In this document: piece by piece, positions 9,031-17,870 of the stretch
How positions within the stretch are numbered: the first letter of the stretch is position 1
Layout of the letters: the number at the start of each line of letters is the position of its first letter
Source of the DNA: an uncultured bacterium
GTDB lineage: Bacteria > Desulfobacterota > Binatia > UBA1149 > CAITLU01
Assembly: GCA_903893315.1 (NCBI GenBank)
Contig: CAITLU010000008.1
Coordinates: 40,194-104,193, forward strand
Direction of reading: 5' to 3'
DNA length: 64,000 nucleotides
The notes under the pieces: model-generated
What the model saw: the letters and a program-made list of their open reading frames with translations, nothing else
Told to the model about the DNA's origin: nothing
Databases searched by the model: none
Program-made: the position numbers and the translations under genes

Positions 9031-9387
9031 ATGCTCGATTCGAAACGTACGATTTTAATTGTCGCACTGCTGACCGTCGTGGGTTTGGCAGGCGCATCGG
9101 TTGCGCGTGCCGAGGACGGCGCCGAACTGTGGGGCAAGAACTGTGCAATGTGCCACGGCAAGGACGCCAAGGGTGACACCAAGGTTGGTCAGGCGATGAA
9201 GATCGTGAACCTGACGGACCCTGCAATCCATGCCAAGATCGATAAGGCCAGAGTGACCAAGGCGATCAAGGAAGGGGTCAAGAACGAGGCCGCGGGTGGC
9301 AAGGACATGAAGCCTTTGGCCGCCGGCAAACTCGACGACGCCCAGATCGCGGCGCTGGCCGATTGGGTTGTGGCTCTCAAGCCCTGA
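9031..9387 (+). CDS. Small periplasmic monohaem cytochrome c
   Basis: 118 residues from the ATG at 9031, with a GAGGAG site 11 bases upstream. A signal peptide (ILIVALLTVVGLAGASVARA) is followed by one CAMCH haem motif at about residue 41 and a methionine in KDMKPLA that probably gives the sixth ligand. It is a class I cytochrome c of the diffusible electron-carrier type. It faces the Rieske/cytochrome b/nine-haem operon across a shared terminator, so a role as that complex's soluble electron partner is reasonable but not shown. Confidence 0.93.
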   Translation: MLDSKRTILIVALLTVVGLAGASVARAEDGAELWGKNCAMCHGKDAKGDTKVGQAMKIVNLTDPAIHAKIDKARVTKAIKEGVKNEAAGGKDMKPLAAGKLDDAQIAALADWVVALKP

Positions 9388-9409
9388 GCGACCACACTTT
9401 CCTTTGACG

Positions 9410-9452
9410 AAAAAAAGGCGCCGACCCTGGGAACAGGGCCGGCGCCTTTTTT
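9410..9452. terminator. Bidirectional rho-independent terminator
   Basis: An A-run, the stem GGCGCCGACCCTG / CAGGGCCGGCGCC with a small internal mismatch, and a T-run, placed between the convergent cytochrome genes. Confidence 0.92.
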
Positions 9453-9473
9453 ATCGGCCGTCCGGATGAAGAC

Positions 9474-11063
9474 TCAGCGGCCCTTGCGCTGGTCTCGCTC
9501 GATGCTCCGGATCTTCAACCAGAGCCCGAGCGACAGCAGGGCGAGCATGGCGGCTGCTACCAGCAAGCCGTGGCCGCGCGTGCTGTAATCCTGCTCGGCG
9601 GTCTCGGTCAGCACCTTCATCTTGGCCACGGTGTCGAGTCCCGTCTTGGCCACCTCGTCGAAGTCGCTGCGGTCGAATGAGTGAATCTGCGAGCGCGACG
9701 TTTTGAGCGCGTCATCGAGGTTGCGCCGCTCGTCGTCGAGGGGCTCGATGTCCAGACCGCGCTCGGCCAGATCAGCGGCGATTCCCTTGTAATCCACCGT
9801 CGCCTTGGACATCCCGACGATGGTGTCGTGGAAGTGAGCGGCCGTGGCCTTGCAAGTGGGAGCCTTCTCCTTGGCGAAGCGGTCGTGGCAGTCAGCGCAC
9901 AGCCCGCCCTTGGAGGTGTCGAGCATCGCGTCGCTGGTCTTGGTGATTGCGTGGTTGCTGTGGCAACGCTCGCACTCCGGCCAGCCGTTCTTCTCGAACG
10001 CCTGCTTGTGACGGCTGCCGTCGAACAGGGTGCCGTTGCGGGCATGGCAGGTGCGACAGATCTGGGCCACGCTCGAGACTTCAGCGGGTGCCGCGGCATG
10101 GTTGCCGTGACAGCCGTTGCACGCCGGAGCGCCGATGTCGCCTTTTTCGAGCAGGGCGCGTCCGTGCACGCTGGTTTTGTACTTCTCGTACTGATCGGTG
10201 GGGATGGGGGATCCGTCGTCGAGTTTGACGCCGGCCATCACCTTCGGATCGCCGTGACACTTTCCGCAAGTTTCGGGGATGCGCTTGGCGTACACGCTCG
10301 AAGCCGGACTGTTCGCGGCCTGTATGCCGTGCACTCCGTGGCAGCTCACGCACTGCGCGGCACGCGGGTTGCGCCCTTCGAGCAGAGCGCGACCGTGATG
10401 GCTGCCCTTGTACTTGTCGAGCTGATCGGTAGGCAGCGACGGGTTGAACTGGCCCATGAACTTGGCGTCGCTGTGACAACGACCGCAGAACTGCGGAATC
10501 CACTTGGGATCCGCAATGCGCTGGTCGTGATCGGCGGGCCACTCAGCGGGATGATCGTGAGCCATGTTCCCGGTCGGATCGCCTCCGTGGCAGCCTGCGC
10601 ACGCGAGCTTGTGTCTCATGTGCACGTCGTTCAGCAGCAGCTTCAGATCCATGTACGACGGTGATCCCGCCGCGACCGGATCGAGGGAGAACAACGTCGG
10701 GCCGTTCTGGTAGGCCGAGTTGGTATGGCACAGCAGGCAGTTGTTGGTCAGTACCAACTCGAGCTTGGATGTGTTCAGCTTGAGCGACAGAAGGTCGCGC
10801 AACTGCGTCGGTGTACCGATGTACTCGTTGGTCACCGCTTCGCCGAACAACCGCTTGGCGTGGGAGGGCAGACCGTCGAAGTATGTCTTGGCCTCCGCAC
10901 TGATGACGGCACTGCCTTTGTCATCGACGGAACTGATGAGTTTCTGTAACGCTTCCGGCATCGTGAACGCCTCTTGGGCGTCCTTCGCGTCGGGCTCGGC
11001 CCACGACGTCGTCACGAACATCGAAGCGGCGACGATGGCCATCAACAGTCGACGCATCTTCAC
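9474..11063 (-). CDS. Nine-haem c-type cytochrome with C-terminal membrane anchor
   Basis: 529 residues. A signal peptide (LLMAIVAASMFVTTSWA) is followed by nine CXXCH motifs: CLLCH, CAGCH, CGRCH, CVSCH, CGKCH, CNGCH, CRTCH, CERCH and CADCH. Extra conserved histidines (for example GSHHGRALLEG and TSVHGRALLEK, an internal repeat) can act as distal ligands. After the haem region comes a helical stretch and one C-terminal transmembrane helix (GLLVAAAMLALLSLGLWLKI) ending in a basic tail, so the haem domain is periplasmic. Its ATG overlaps the cytochrome b stop by four bases, marking it as part of the same complex and the probable replacement for cytochrome c1 or f. Confidence 0.92.
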   Translation of the reverse strand: MKMRRLLMAIVAASMFVTTSWAEPDAKDAQEAFTMPEALQKLISSVDDKGSAVISAEAKTYFDGLPSHAKRLFGEAVTNEYIGTPTQLRDLLSLKLNTSKLELVLTNNCLLCHTNSAYQNGPTLFSLDPVAAGSPSYMDLKLLLNDVHMRHKLACAGCHGGDPTGNMAHDHPAEWPADHDQRIADPKWIPQFCGRCHSDAKFMGQFNPSLPTDQLDKYKGSHHGRALLEGRNPRAAQCVSCHGVHGIQAANSPASSVYAKRIPETCGKCHGDPKVMAGVKLDDGSPIPTDQYEKYKTSVHGRALLEKGDIGAPACNGCHGNHAAAPAEVSSVAQICRTCHARNGTLFDGSRHKQAFEKNGWPECERCHSNHAITKTSDAMLDTSKGGLCADCHDRFAKEKAPTCKATAAHFHDTIVGMSKATVDYKGIAADLAERGLDIEPLDDERRNLDDALKTSRSQIHSFDRSDFDEVAKTGLDTVAKMKVLTETAEQDYSTRGHGLLVAAAMLALLSLGLWLKIRSIERDQRKGR

Positions 11064-12445
11064 GATTCAACCCCCTCGGCTCCGGAACGGGTGAGTCCGG
11101 AGACTGTGAGCACTATCGCAGTAACCACGACGGTCACTGCGCCAACTGTCAGATAGGACCAGCCGACCAGCCCGTGCAGCGCGATGTGGGTGAGGACCGC
11201 CGCGCTGAGCAGGAAATACCTGTGCCGGTAGAGGAAGAAGCGCGTCAGCGTGGTCACGCCGGCGATGCCGAGAGTGACCCACGCACAGTACGAGGCGACG
11301 ATCGCGGTTGCGGCGTCGTTCGTAGGCGTGACCGCGACGCCGAGATCGGAGGCTTTCAGTGTCAGGAAGGTCAGGAAGTAGATGACCGCAAAGCCGACGT
11401 CAGTGAAGGTCGGAGAGTGTTTGCCGCGCTGCGCTTTGCGGTCGAGCCACGGGATGAGGGCCCAGGAACCCATCAGCACGTTGACCAGCAAGAGGCAGAC
11501 CTGAGGTCCCTCCATTCCCATCAGATTGGGCGGGAACTCCTTGAGGAGCTGGTAGATCCACAGGAAGTACCACTCCGGCTTGATCCCCGGATATGCCGGA
11601 GCGAGCGGGTTGGCCTTGGCGCCGAGTTCCCACTCCATTCCGGGCAGCTTCGGGCCGTAGGGCATCAGCCAGGCGAGCGTGGCCAGCACGGTCAGGCAGA
11701 TCAGCCACAGGAGCAGATCACGCATCGCGAAGTTGGGGAAGAACGGCATCCCGTGCGTCGAGGTGCCGGCGTGGATCGGCGGCGCCATCCCCTGACGCTG
11801 GATCACCAGCAGGTGGGTGCTGATCAGGCCGAAGCACACCAGCGGCAGGATGACTACGTGACCGGCGAAGAACCGGTAGAGCGTGTTGATCGTCACGTCT
11901 TCACCGCCGCGCATGACCAGCAGCATCCAGTGGCCGATGACGGGGACCGATTTCACCGAGTCCGTACCCACCGAAGTGGCGAAGTAGCTGAGTTCGTTCC
12001 ACGGCAGCAGGTAGCCGGAGAATCCGAATCCCAGCGCGATCCCGAACAGTCCGAAGCCGGTCAGCCAGGTAAGCTCGCGGGGCGGGCGATAGGCCTTGAG
12101 CAGCATCGTGCTGAACATGTGGACGATCAGCGACATGATCATCAGGTGCGCGCTCCAGCAGTGGATTGCGCGGATCAGCCAGCCGAACGGCACCTTGGTC
12201 GCGATGTAGTGGATACTTTCGTACGAAGTGGTTTCGCCGGGCTGATAGTACATCAGCAGCAGCACTCCGGTGATGATCTGGCAGACGAAGAAGAACAAGG
12301 TCATTCCGCCGAGGTAGTACCAGACCATCGGGTGGGCCCCGAGGGGAACTTCCTTGTGACGCATGTACTCGATCAGAGGGCTGATGCCGTAGCGCTCATC
12401 CAGCCAGCCGAAGATGCCACCGCTGCGCGGGCTCGCCGTACTCAT
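11060..12445 (-). CDS. Cytochrome b of a bc-type quinol oxidoreductase
   Basis: 461 residues from the ATG at 12445, which overlaps the Rieske stop (ATGA). The four haem-b histidines are visible: H95 and H109 in helix B, and H196 and H211 in helix D. The 14-residue gap in helix D is the cytochrome b6-type spacing rather than the 13 of mitochondrial cytochrome b. The Qo-site PEWY motif is at 290-293. It is one continuous chain covering both b6 and subunit-IV regions. It oxidises membrane quinol and passes electrons to the Rieske cluster, moving protons outwards. The true start excludes a longer upstream reading frame that runs through the Rieske gene. Confidence 0.95.
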   Translation of the reverse strand: MSTASPRSGGIFGWLDERYGISPLIEYMRHKEVPLGAHPMVWYYLGGMTLFFFVCQIITGVLLLMYYQPGETTSYESIHYIATKVPFGWLIRAIHCWSAHLMIMSLIVHMFSTMLLKAYRPPRELTWLTGFGLFGIALGFGFSGYLLPWNELSYFATSVGTDSVKSVPVIGHWMLLVMRGGEDVTINTLYRFFAGHVVILPLVCFGLISTHLLVIQRQGMAPPIHAGTSTHGMPFFPNFAMRDLLLWLICLTVLATLAWLMPYGPKLPGMEWELGAKANPLAPAYPGIKPEWYFLWIYQLLKEFPPNLMGMEGPQVCLLLVNVLMGSWALIPWLDRKAQRGKHSPTFTDVGFAVIYFLTFLTLKASDLGVAVTPTNDAATAIVASYCAWVTLGIAGVTTLTRFFLYRHRYFLLSAAVLTHIALHGLVGWSYLTVGAVTVVVTAIVLTVSGLTRSGAEGVES

Positions 12446-12906
12446 GCTGTTTGCGGCGTCACGACGACGCCGCCCTCCGCGTCCTGACGGGCGACGTATT
12501 GGGGAAGAGGGCGAGGCGGCGGTCCCGACAGGACCCGGCCGTCGAGGTCGTAGCGCCCGTTGTGGCAGGCACACCAGATGACCGCTTCACCGGGGACGTA
12601 CTGGACGGTGCAGCCCTCATGGGTACAGCGCGCGTCGAGGGCCCGCAGGTTCTGGGCAGGGTCGGAGAACACCAGGATCCGCTTGCCCTGCACCGGAACG
12701 ATCACGAAGCGCTCCTTGTCGAGGGTCTTGAGCTGTTCGCCGCTGAGCTTTACCGGGCCGGAGGGACCGGCCGAAGGCAGCGGGGTCAGGTAGCGGATGA
12801 CCGGATACAGGACGCTGGCCAGCCACCCTGTGGCGCCCAGTCCCAGTAGGAGATCCAGGAAGCTCCGCCTTGTGTGCTTGGCGGTATTATCGGTCAACGA
12901 ATCCAT
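12442..12906 (-). CDS. Rieske iron-sulfur protein of the bc-type complex
   Basis: 154 residues from the ATG at 12906. A twin-arginine segment (HTRRSFLDLL) leads a single membrane anchor at about 18-40, consistent with Tat insertion of a folded [2Fe-2S] protein. Cluster motifs are CTHEGC at 94-99 and CACHNG at 112-117: ligands C94, H96, C112 and H115, with C99 and C114 positioned for the stabilising disulfide. It is the first gene of the Rieske-cytochrome b-nine-haem operon. It carries electrons from the Qo site to the c-type acceptor. Confidence 0.95.
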   Translation of the reverse strand: MDSLTDNTAKHTRRSFLDLLLGLGATGWLASVLYPVIRYLTPLPSAGPSGPVKLSGEQLKTLDKERFVIVPVQGKRILVFSDPAQNLRALDARCTHEGCTVQYVPGEAVIWCACHNGRYDLDGRVLSGPPPRPLPQYVARQDAEGGVVVTPQTA

Positions 12907-13173
12907 GATCCTCCTTCGCGAGGCATCCCCAGGGATGCCTTCCACTGCCTCAACCCGTGATTTTGTTGCACCAGGACGCGACTCGGATCGCGCCCCCGGC
13001 CTCTTTGGGTGGCCCCATTCTACGCAAACCCTGTGCCAGCGGTTTCGCGCTAGTTACGGGCCTCCAGGCGGCCTCTGCCGCGGGAGGAGTTCCCTTCTGT
13101 GGGAAAAATATCACGGGCGGTTCTTAGCGTTGCAATAGAAACTGATGCGAGGCGCACCGCCGCGTCGGGTTAC

Positions 13174-14052
13174 CTACCCCACGATTCGATTGCGGATCCA
13201 CCCGGCGGCGAGCGTGACGAAGAACAGGCTGCTCAGTACCAGCACCACAGCTCCGCCGGTGGGGACGAGGAAGCGGGTCGACAGGAACAGGCCGCCGATG
13301 CCGGCTGCCAACGCGGCCATTACGCTCAGTGCCAGGTAGCTGCGGGTCGTGCGCGCCAGGTTGCGCGCCGCAGCGGCCGGTACGACCACCATGGCCTCGA
13401 TCAACAGGGCACCGATGATCTTGATGCTGACGATGATGGCCGCGGTGAGCAGCATCACGAACAGGTAATCGACGAACCCCGAGCGCACCCCGGCGACCCG
13501 GCTCGTGGCGGAATCCAGGCTGTCCAGCAGCAGCGCGTTGTAGATCCGGGCCAGCAGCGCCGCGATCACCAGGCCGAGGCCGAGCAACAGCAGCAGGTCG
13601 GTGTCGGTGACGGTGAGCAGGCTGCCGAACATCACCGCCTCGACCTGATGGATGTTGAAGCGCTTGGTGACGGCAACCAGCAGGCAGATTCCGAGCCCCA
13701 GGGTTACGGACAGGAAGACACCGATCAAGGTATCGCTGGGCAGCGCCGAGTGGCGCTTGATGTAGACCATCGCCAGCGCCGCCAGTGAGCAGAATCCGAA
13801 GATGCCGCCGTAGGCTCCGTTGAGCGGCTCGCCGAGCAGCAGCCCGATGGTGAGCCCGGTCAGCGCTGCGTGGCCGAGGGCAGCTGAAAAAAACGACATC
13901 CGGCGTGCCACGACCAGGTGGCTCATACCGCCGAGCAGTGGCGCGATCAGCAGCACCGCTGCCAGCCCGCGCACGAAGAACGCATAGCGGAACGCGTCGG
14001 GAAGGGTTCCGCGTTCCGCCGCCGCGGCCAACCATGTGTAAAGGTCCGTCAC
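13174..14052 (-). CDS. znuB: Zinc-type metal ABC transporter permease
   Basis: 292 residues from a GTG at 14052 overlapping the ATPase stop (GTGA); the longer upstream frame is the shadow of znuC. It is highly hydrophobic with about eight membrane segments and the ABC-3 permease pattern (GGMSHLVVARRMSFFSAALGHAALTG, IIVSIKIIGALLIEAMVVVPAAAA). It forms the membrane channel of a ZnuABC-type importer taking divalent metal, most likely zinc or manganese, from the periplasmic binding protein. It is the last gene of a six-gene operon. Confidence 0.94.
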   Translation of the reverse strand: MTDLYTWLAAAAERGTLPDAFRYAFFVRGLAAVLLIAPLLGGMSHLVVARRMSFFSAALGHAALTGLTIGLLLGEPLNGAYGGIFGFCSLAALAMVYIKRHSALPSDTLIGVFLSVTLGLGICLLVAVTKRFNIHQVEAVMFGSLLTVTDTDLLLLLGLGLVIAALLARIYNALLLDSLDSATSRVAGVRSGFVDYLFVMLLTAAIIVSIKIIGALLIEAMVVVPAAAARNLARTTRSYLALSVMAALAAGIGGLFLSTRFLVPTGGAVVLVLSSLFFVTLAAGWIRNRIVG

Positions 14053-14765
14053 GACGCCGCGTAGCTCGCGCCGAGCGCCAGTGATGCCGCCAGGTCTGCG
14101 CCGAGAACCTGCGTCGGTGAACCCGTGGCCCTGACTCCGCGGTCGATCAGCGTCACCTCGTCGGCGAGCCGTCGCACCTGGGCGAGGTCGTGGGACACCA
14201 TCAGCACCGCGGCGCCGCAGGATTGACGGACTTCCACGAGGAGTTCCTCGAAGCGGCGGGTCGCGCTCTCGTCCAATCCGCTGGCCGGCTCGTCGAGCAG
14301 CAACAGTTCGGGAACCGGATCGATCGCGTTGGCGAGCAGCACCCGCTGCAGTTCGCCTCCCGAGAGTGCGCCGAGCGGACGGTGCAGGAAGCCCTCCATG
14401 CCTACCCGTGCAAGCAGTGCTTCGAGCGCGGCGCGTTGTCCGCGCCCGAGTCCGAAACATACGGGCCGGCGCTGGCGAGTAAGCGCCAGGAACTCGGCCA
14501 CCGTCAGCGGCAGCGTGCGATCGACGCCGAAAAATTGCGGCACGTACCCGATCCGGCCGTTGCCGCGCCAGTGGAAGCGGATGCTGCCGGTGAACTCGGC
14601 CAGTCCCAGCACCGCCGAGAGCAGCGTGCTCTTGCCGGATCCGTTTGGGCCTACCAGCACATGGGTGCGGCCTCGCGCCACTTCGAGCGCGGCGTTCGCG
14701 ACCAGCACGCGCCTGTTGCGCGAGATCGTGAGGTCGCGAATCTCGAGGACCGGCAGATCTTCCAT
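14049..14765 (-). CDS. znuC: Metal ABC transporter ATP-binding protein
   Basis: 238 residues. Walker A GPNGSGKST at 39-47, Q-loop VPQFFG, signature LSGGELQRV, Walker B LLLLDEP and the switch histidine in VSHDLAQV are all present, so the ATPase should be active. It starts three bases after the znuA stop, and its own stop overlaps the permease start. It drives metal import together with the flanking permease and binding protein. Confidence 0.95.
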   Translation of the reverse strand: MEDLPVLEIRDLTISRNRRVLVANAALEVARGRTHVLVGPNGSGKSTLLSAVLGLAEFTGSIRFHWRGNGRIGYVPQFFGVDRTLPLTVAEFLALTRQRRPVCFGLGRGQRAALEALLARVGMEGFLHRPLGALSGGELQRVLLANAIDPVPELLLLDEPASGLDESATRRFEELLVEVRQSCGAAVLMVSHDLAQVRRLADEVTLIDRGVRATGSPTQVLGADLAASLALGASYAAS

Positions 14766-14768
14766 GCC

Positions 14769-15671
14769 CTAGCGATCCTTGTCGGTGACGAGCGCCTGCA
14801 CCATCGTGTCGACGTTCTTCTGCATTTCGGTTTCGAATCGGTCGGCAGTGAACGGCCCGGAAGCGATGTGGCTGATGATGTACATTCTCGCGCCGCCTTC
14901 CTCGCGCAGCACCTTCGCCAGCGGTTCGGGAAAACTTTCCTCGCTGAATACGACCTTCACTTTTTCCTTCTTCAGCAGGTCTACCATCTGTCCGAGTTCG
15001 GCGGCGGATGGAACGAGTCCGTGCGCAGGCTGTATCACGCCGGCTATTTCGATGCCGAACTCCTGCATCAGGTAGGCGTATCCGTCGTGCACGGTCACGA
15101 CGCGGTCGACCGTGGTGTTGACGAGGCGAGCGGCGGCTTTGCTCTTCATCTCGCGCAGGCGGCGCGCGTAGGCGGCTGCGTTGCGCTGAAAGGTGTCGGC
15201 CAGCTGCGGCCGCAGCTGGCCGAGCTCGCGGGCGATGGCGTATGTCTGCGCGATCGCGTTCGAGAAGGAAATGAACGTGTGGGCGTTGATGGTGTTGCCG
15301 TGCGCCGACTTGATCAGGGGGATGCCGTCGTTGGGCCGCAGGATCTTGAGCGTGGTGTTACCCGACGCCTTGATCATGTCGAAGATGAAATCGTCGTGGC
15401 CGACTCCGTTGACGACGATGGCGTCGAGGTCGACGATCTTCTTGACGTCCTCAGGGCGCGGCTGGTAGTCGCCGACGTCGACTTCGCCGGGCACGATCGA
15501 GCGCACCTCGACGTCGGTGTCGGCGGTCACGTTCTTCACCCACGAAAAATACGGATGCAGGGTCACGCCTACCTTGAGCGGAGCCGACGCGCTCGCGGGC
15601 TCGGCGGCGCCGGCGGCGCACAGCAGTGCCGTAAGCAGCAACGTCAGTGTCGCGACAGCGAAAGTCTTCAT
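14769..15671 (-). CDS. znuA: Periplasmic metal-binding protein of the ABC importer
   Basis: 300 residues from the ATG at 15671 (overlapping the previous stop as ATGA). A signal peptide (MKTFAVATLTLLLTALLCAAGAA) precedes the cluster A-I fold. Probable metal ligands are H39 (TLHPYF), H92 (NGVGHDDF) and a histidine in the SAHGNTINAHTF segment at 122-132, with FSEESFPEP and SHIASG further on. The family's DPHxWxDP motif is altered here (NAHTFISFS). The His-rich loop of gammaproteobacterial ZnuA is absent, so metal preference (Zn versus Mn) is not settled by sequence. Confidence 0.92.
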   Translation of the reverse strand: MKTFAVATLTLLLTALLCAAGAAEPASASAPLKVGVTLHPYFSWVKNVTADTDVEVRSIVPGEVDVGDYQPRPEDVKKIVDLDAIVVNGVGHDDFIFDMIKASGNTTLKILRPNDGIPLIKSAHGNTINAHTFISFSNAIAQTYAIARELGQLRPQLADTFQRNAAAYARRLREMKSKAAARLVNTTVDRVVTVHDGYAYLMQEFGIEIAGVIQPAHGLVPSAAELGQMVDLLKKEKVKVVFSEESFPEPLAKVLREEGGARMYIISHIASGPFTADRFETEMQKNVDTMVQALVTDKDR

Positions 15672-16366
15672 TTGCGTTGCTCCAGTTCTTCGAACGGACT
15701 TTTGACGCGGATCTGTTTCCATCCGCCCAGTGCCGGTTCGCGGATCAGGTCACCGGTCACGCCCGTGACCGTGTGCTTCCAGTAGGTCACGTGCAGAAGT
15801 TTTCCGTCCGGCAGCAATTGGTGCTCCTCGTCGACCATCGACGCAGTCGCCTTCTCGCCGGTTTGAGGGTCGGGCTCCTGGATGAACAGGAGAAAGGCCG
15901 CCGTCGCTTCGTCGGCAGATGGTCTGCCGACGTACTCGAATATCAGCCCTCCGGCCGTGTCTTCCCGGAGCAGCGTCCAGGTCAGCCGCGACTTGTCGAG
16001 CACGTCGGCGGCAAAGGGAGGAATCCCCTGTGCGGCCAGTGCAGCGACGCTCGGCCAGGCACGGGCGGAGGCGCGCATCGCCACGGCCTCGGCGGCCCCT
16101 TCGAGCATCTCCCGGAAAATCCGCTGCTCCGGACCCGCAAGATCGCTGAAGAATACTTGATAGGGCAGCAGGATCGCCGCGGATTGGGCGTTTCCTTGCG
16201 CAGATCCGCCCGAGCCGTAGCGTTCGAAGCCGACGATGTAGATCACGCACAGGACGATGAATACCGCTGTGAGCGCGACCCAGGTGGCCTCGTCACCGGC
16301 CGAGGGCGGCGCAACTTCCACGGTTCGGATCGACGGGGCCGGCTGCCTGTGCGCACGCATCTTCAT
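15668..16366 (-). CDS. Membrane-anchored unknown protein of the zinc operon (possibly DUF6162-like)
   Basis: 232 residues with one membrane helix at about 28-47 (TWVALTAVFIVLCVIYIVGF) after a basic N-terminus, and a mostly periplasmic domain. No metal-binding cluster or catalytic motif stands out. Its stop overlaps the znuA start and it begins 20 bases after the preceding gene, so it is co-transcribed with the metal importer. I have a vague recollection of such proteins beside metal ABC transporters under the DUF6162 label, which I cannot verify. A partner of the binding protein or an outer-membrane uptake accessory would fit the context. Confidence 0.7.
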   Translation of the reverse strand: MKMRAHRQPAPSIRTVEVAPPSAGDEATWVALTAVFIVLCVIYIVGFERYGSGGSAQGNAQSAAILLPYQVFFSDLAGPEQRIFREMLEGAAEAVAMRASARAWPSVAALAAQGIPPFAADVLDKSRLTWTLLREDTAGGLIFEYVGRPSADEATAAFLLFIQEPDPQTGEKATASMVDEEHQLLPDGKLLHVTYWKHTVTGVTGDLIREPALGGWKQIRVKSPFEELEQRK

Positions 16367-16386
16367 CCTCTCGACCTGCCGGCGCT

Positions 16387-17367
16387 TCAGCGCCGGATCT
16401 CTCCAGGCAGGACGAAGTCATAGCGGCTGTACAGCAGACGCGTGCGGATGAAGCGGTCGAGGCGTCTGACTTTCAAGAAGAGTTCGAGCTGTTCGGCGTC
16501 GTTGGCGTAGAAGCGGGCGACCTCGTCGGAATCAACTGCTGGCGGATGGCCGAACTCCTCGGCGTGCGCGGCCAGCCAGGCGTTGACGCGGGTCGCAGCC
16601 GCAGGCACGCGGTCCGGGCGGCCCTCCTTGTGGAAGTTGCCGAGCAGGTCCAGCGCGGCGCTGCGCGGATCGAAATAGTGGTCGAGGTATTTCTCGACGG
16701 CGCGCGCGCGGCGATAGTAGGCGCGGAGCAGAGGCGGCACTGCGGCCAGGAATATCTCGAGGTCGATCAGGTAGGCTGCGCTGCGGCGGACGTACGGAGT
16801 TCCGACGTCGAACAGGGTAGGGGGACCAACCTGCGCGGCAGCCGACGGAAAGTGCCAGTTCGAAAGTTGCGCGTCGATGGCGAGTTCGATGCCGCCGCTG
16901 CGGCTGCGGTTGGCGGTCCAGACCTCGAACAGCGCCACCAGGACGCGGTCCACGCAATCGAGCAACGTGGCGTCGTCAGCTTCGCGCAGCAGTGTGTCGC
17001 CGAGTCCGTCGGCGCCCAGGTGCTCTTGGAGCAGGTAAGCGACCGGACGGCGTCCGGGAATCTGCAGCGTAACCACCTGCGTCTCGACGACCCTCAGGCC
17101 GCTGCGGCGCAGCAGCCCCAGATAATCGCCTACCAGAGACTCGTAGCGCTCGGCGGCGCCGCGATCGCGCAGTCCGGCCATGCGTTTGCACACGCGGCCC
17201 GGCAGCGCTTCGAGCAGCAGCGCGGCCGAGACCTCGCCGTAGCCGAGGACTCGAGCAGCGCCGCGTGCGGTTGGGTCGGCGGGATCGAGATTGCGCTCGA
17301 ACTCTTCGAGGATCGCCCTGCACGTTTGCGTGTCGTCCGCGCAGGCGGCTTGGCTCGGGCTGTTCAT
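16387..17367 (-). CDS. Conserved unknown protein of the zinc operon, weakly kinase-like
   Basis: 326 residues from the ATG at 17367 (MNSPSQAACADDTQ). The segment VLGYGEVSAALLLEALPGRVCKRMAGLRDRG followed later by LAIDAQLSNWHF and TLFDVGTPYVR is faintly reminiscent of aminoglycoside-phosphotransferase-like folds (an N-lobe, then xDxxxxN and a downstream D), but the motifs are not canonical. The protein is soluble, without signal peptide or membrane helices. It sits between glyoxalase I and the membrane-anchored unknown with 20-base gaps each side. Function unknown. Confidence 0.72.
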   Translation of the reverse strand: MNSPSQAACADDTQTCRAILEEFERNLDPADPTARGAARVLGYGEVSAALLLEALPGRVCKRMAGLRDRGAAERYESLVGDYLGLLRRSGLRVVETQVVTLQIPGRRPVAYLLQEHLGADGLGDTLLREADDATLLDCVDRVLVALFEVWTANRSRSGGIELAIDAQLSNWHFPSAAAQVGPPTLFDVGTPYVRRSAAYLIDLEIFLAAVPPLLRAYYRRARAVEKYLDHYFDPRSAALDLLGNFHKEGRPDRVPAAATRVNAWLAAHAEEFGHPPAVDSDEVARFYANDAEQLELFLKVRRLDRFIRTRLLYSRYDFVLPGEIRR

Positions 17368-17387
17368 CGCGCGATGTTCTACGACGC

Positions 17388-17807
17388 CTACCAGGTTGCG
17401 GTGTTCGGCATCGACTTCCACGGCTCGGCGGCGGCAAGTGCGTCGCCTTTTTGCAGCAGTTCTATGGATACGCCGTCGGGAGAACGTACGAACGCCATAC
17501 GCCCGTCGCGCGGCGGCCGCAGGATCACGACTCCCTTGTTCTGCAGACGCAGGCAGAGATCGTAGATGTCGTCGACCGCGTAGGCGAGGTGGCCGAAGTT
17601 GCGACCGCCCGTGTAGACTTCCGGATCCCAGTTGTAGGTGAGTTCTACTTGCGCAGCTTCGTCGCCGGGGGCAGCCAGGAACACGAGCGTGAAGCGGCCG
17701 GCCTCGGACTCGCGGCGTGCAAGTTCGCGAAGGCCGAGTTTGTCGCAGTAGAAGTCCAGCGACTCTTCGAGATTGCTGACGCGCACCATGGTGTGGAGAT
17801 ATTTCAT
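17388..17807 (-). CDS. gloA: Glyoxalase I (lactoylglutathione lyase), VOC fold
   Basis: 139 residues from the ATG at 17807, with an AAGGAA ribosome-binding site. The four metal ligands align with the short bacterial GlxI type: H5, E55, H73 and E116. It isomerises the hemithioacetal of methylglyoxal and glutathione to S-lactoylglutathione. It is the first gene of the zinc-importer operon and divergent from the amidase gene, 63 bases apart. Its length matches the short, usually Ni/Co-activated class rather than the longer Zn-dependent class. Confidence 0.92.
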   Translation of the reverse strand: MKYLHTMVRVSNLEESLDFYCDKLGLRELARRESEAGRFTLVFLAAPGDEAAQVELTYNWDPEVYTGGRNFGHLAYAVDDIYDLCLRLQNKGVVILRPPRDGRMAFVRSPDGVSIELLQKGDALAAAEPWKSMPNTATW

Positions 17808-17870
17808 CGAGGTTCCTTCGTGAAGCCGGGCAACGCTCGCATTAGATCGACGCCGGCGCAAAATAGCGCG

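Noticed and set aside
17265..17870. N-terminal 202 residues of the long forward frame before the amidase
   Set aside because: This part overlies the glyoxalase and the zinc-operon unknown; the amidase family start fits the ATG at 17871.
17808..17870. Zur box upstream of the zinc operon
   Set aside because: I looked for a GTTATxxxATAAC-like dyad between the divergent genes and saw none; the regulator may be different or the site degenerate.
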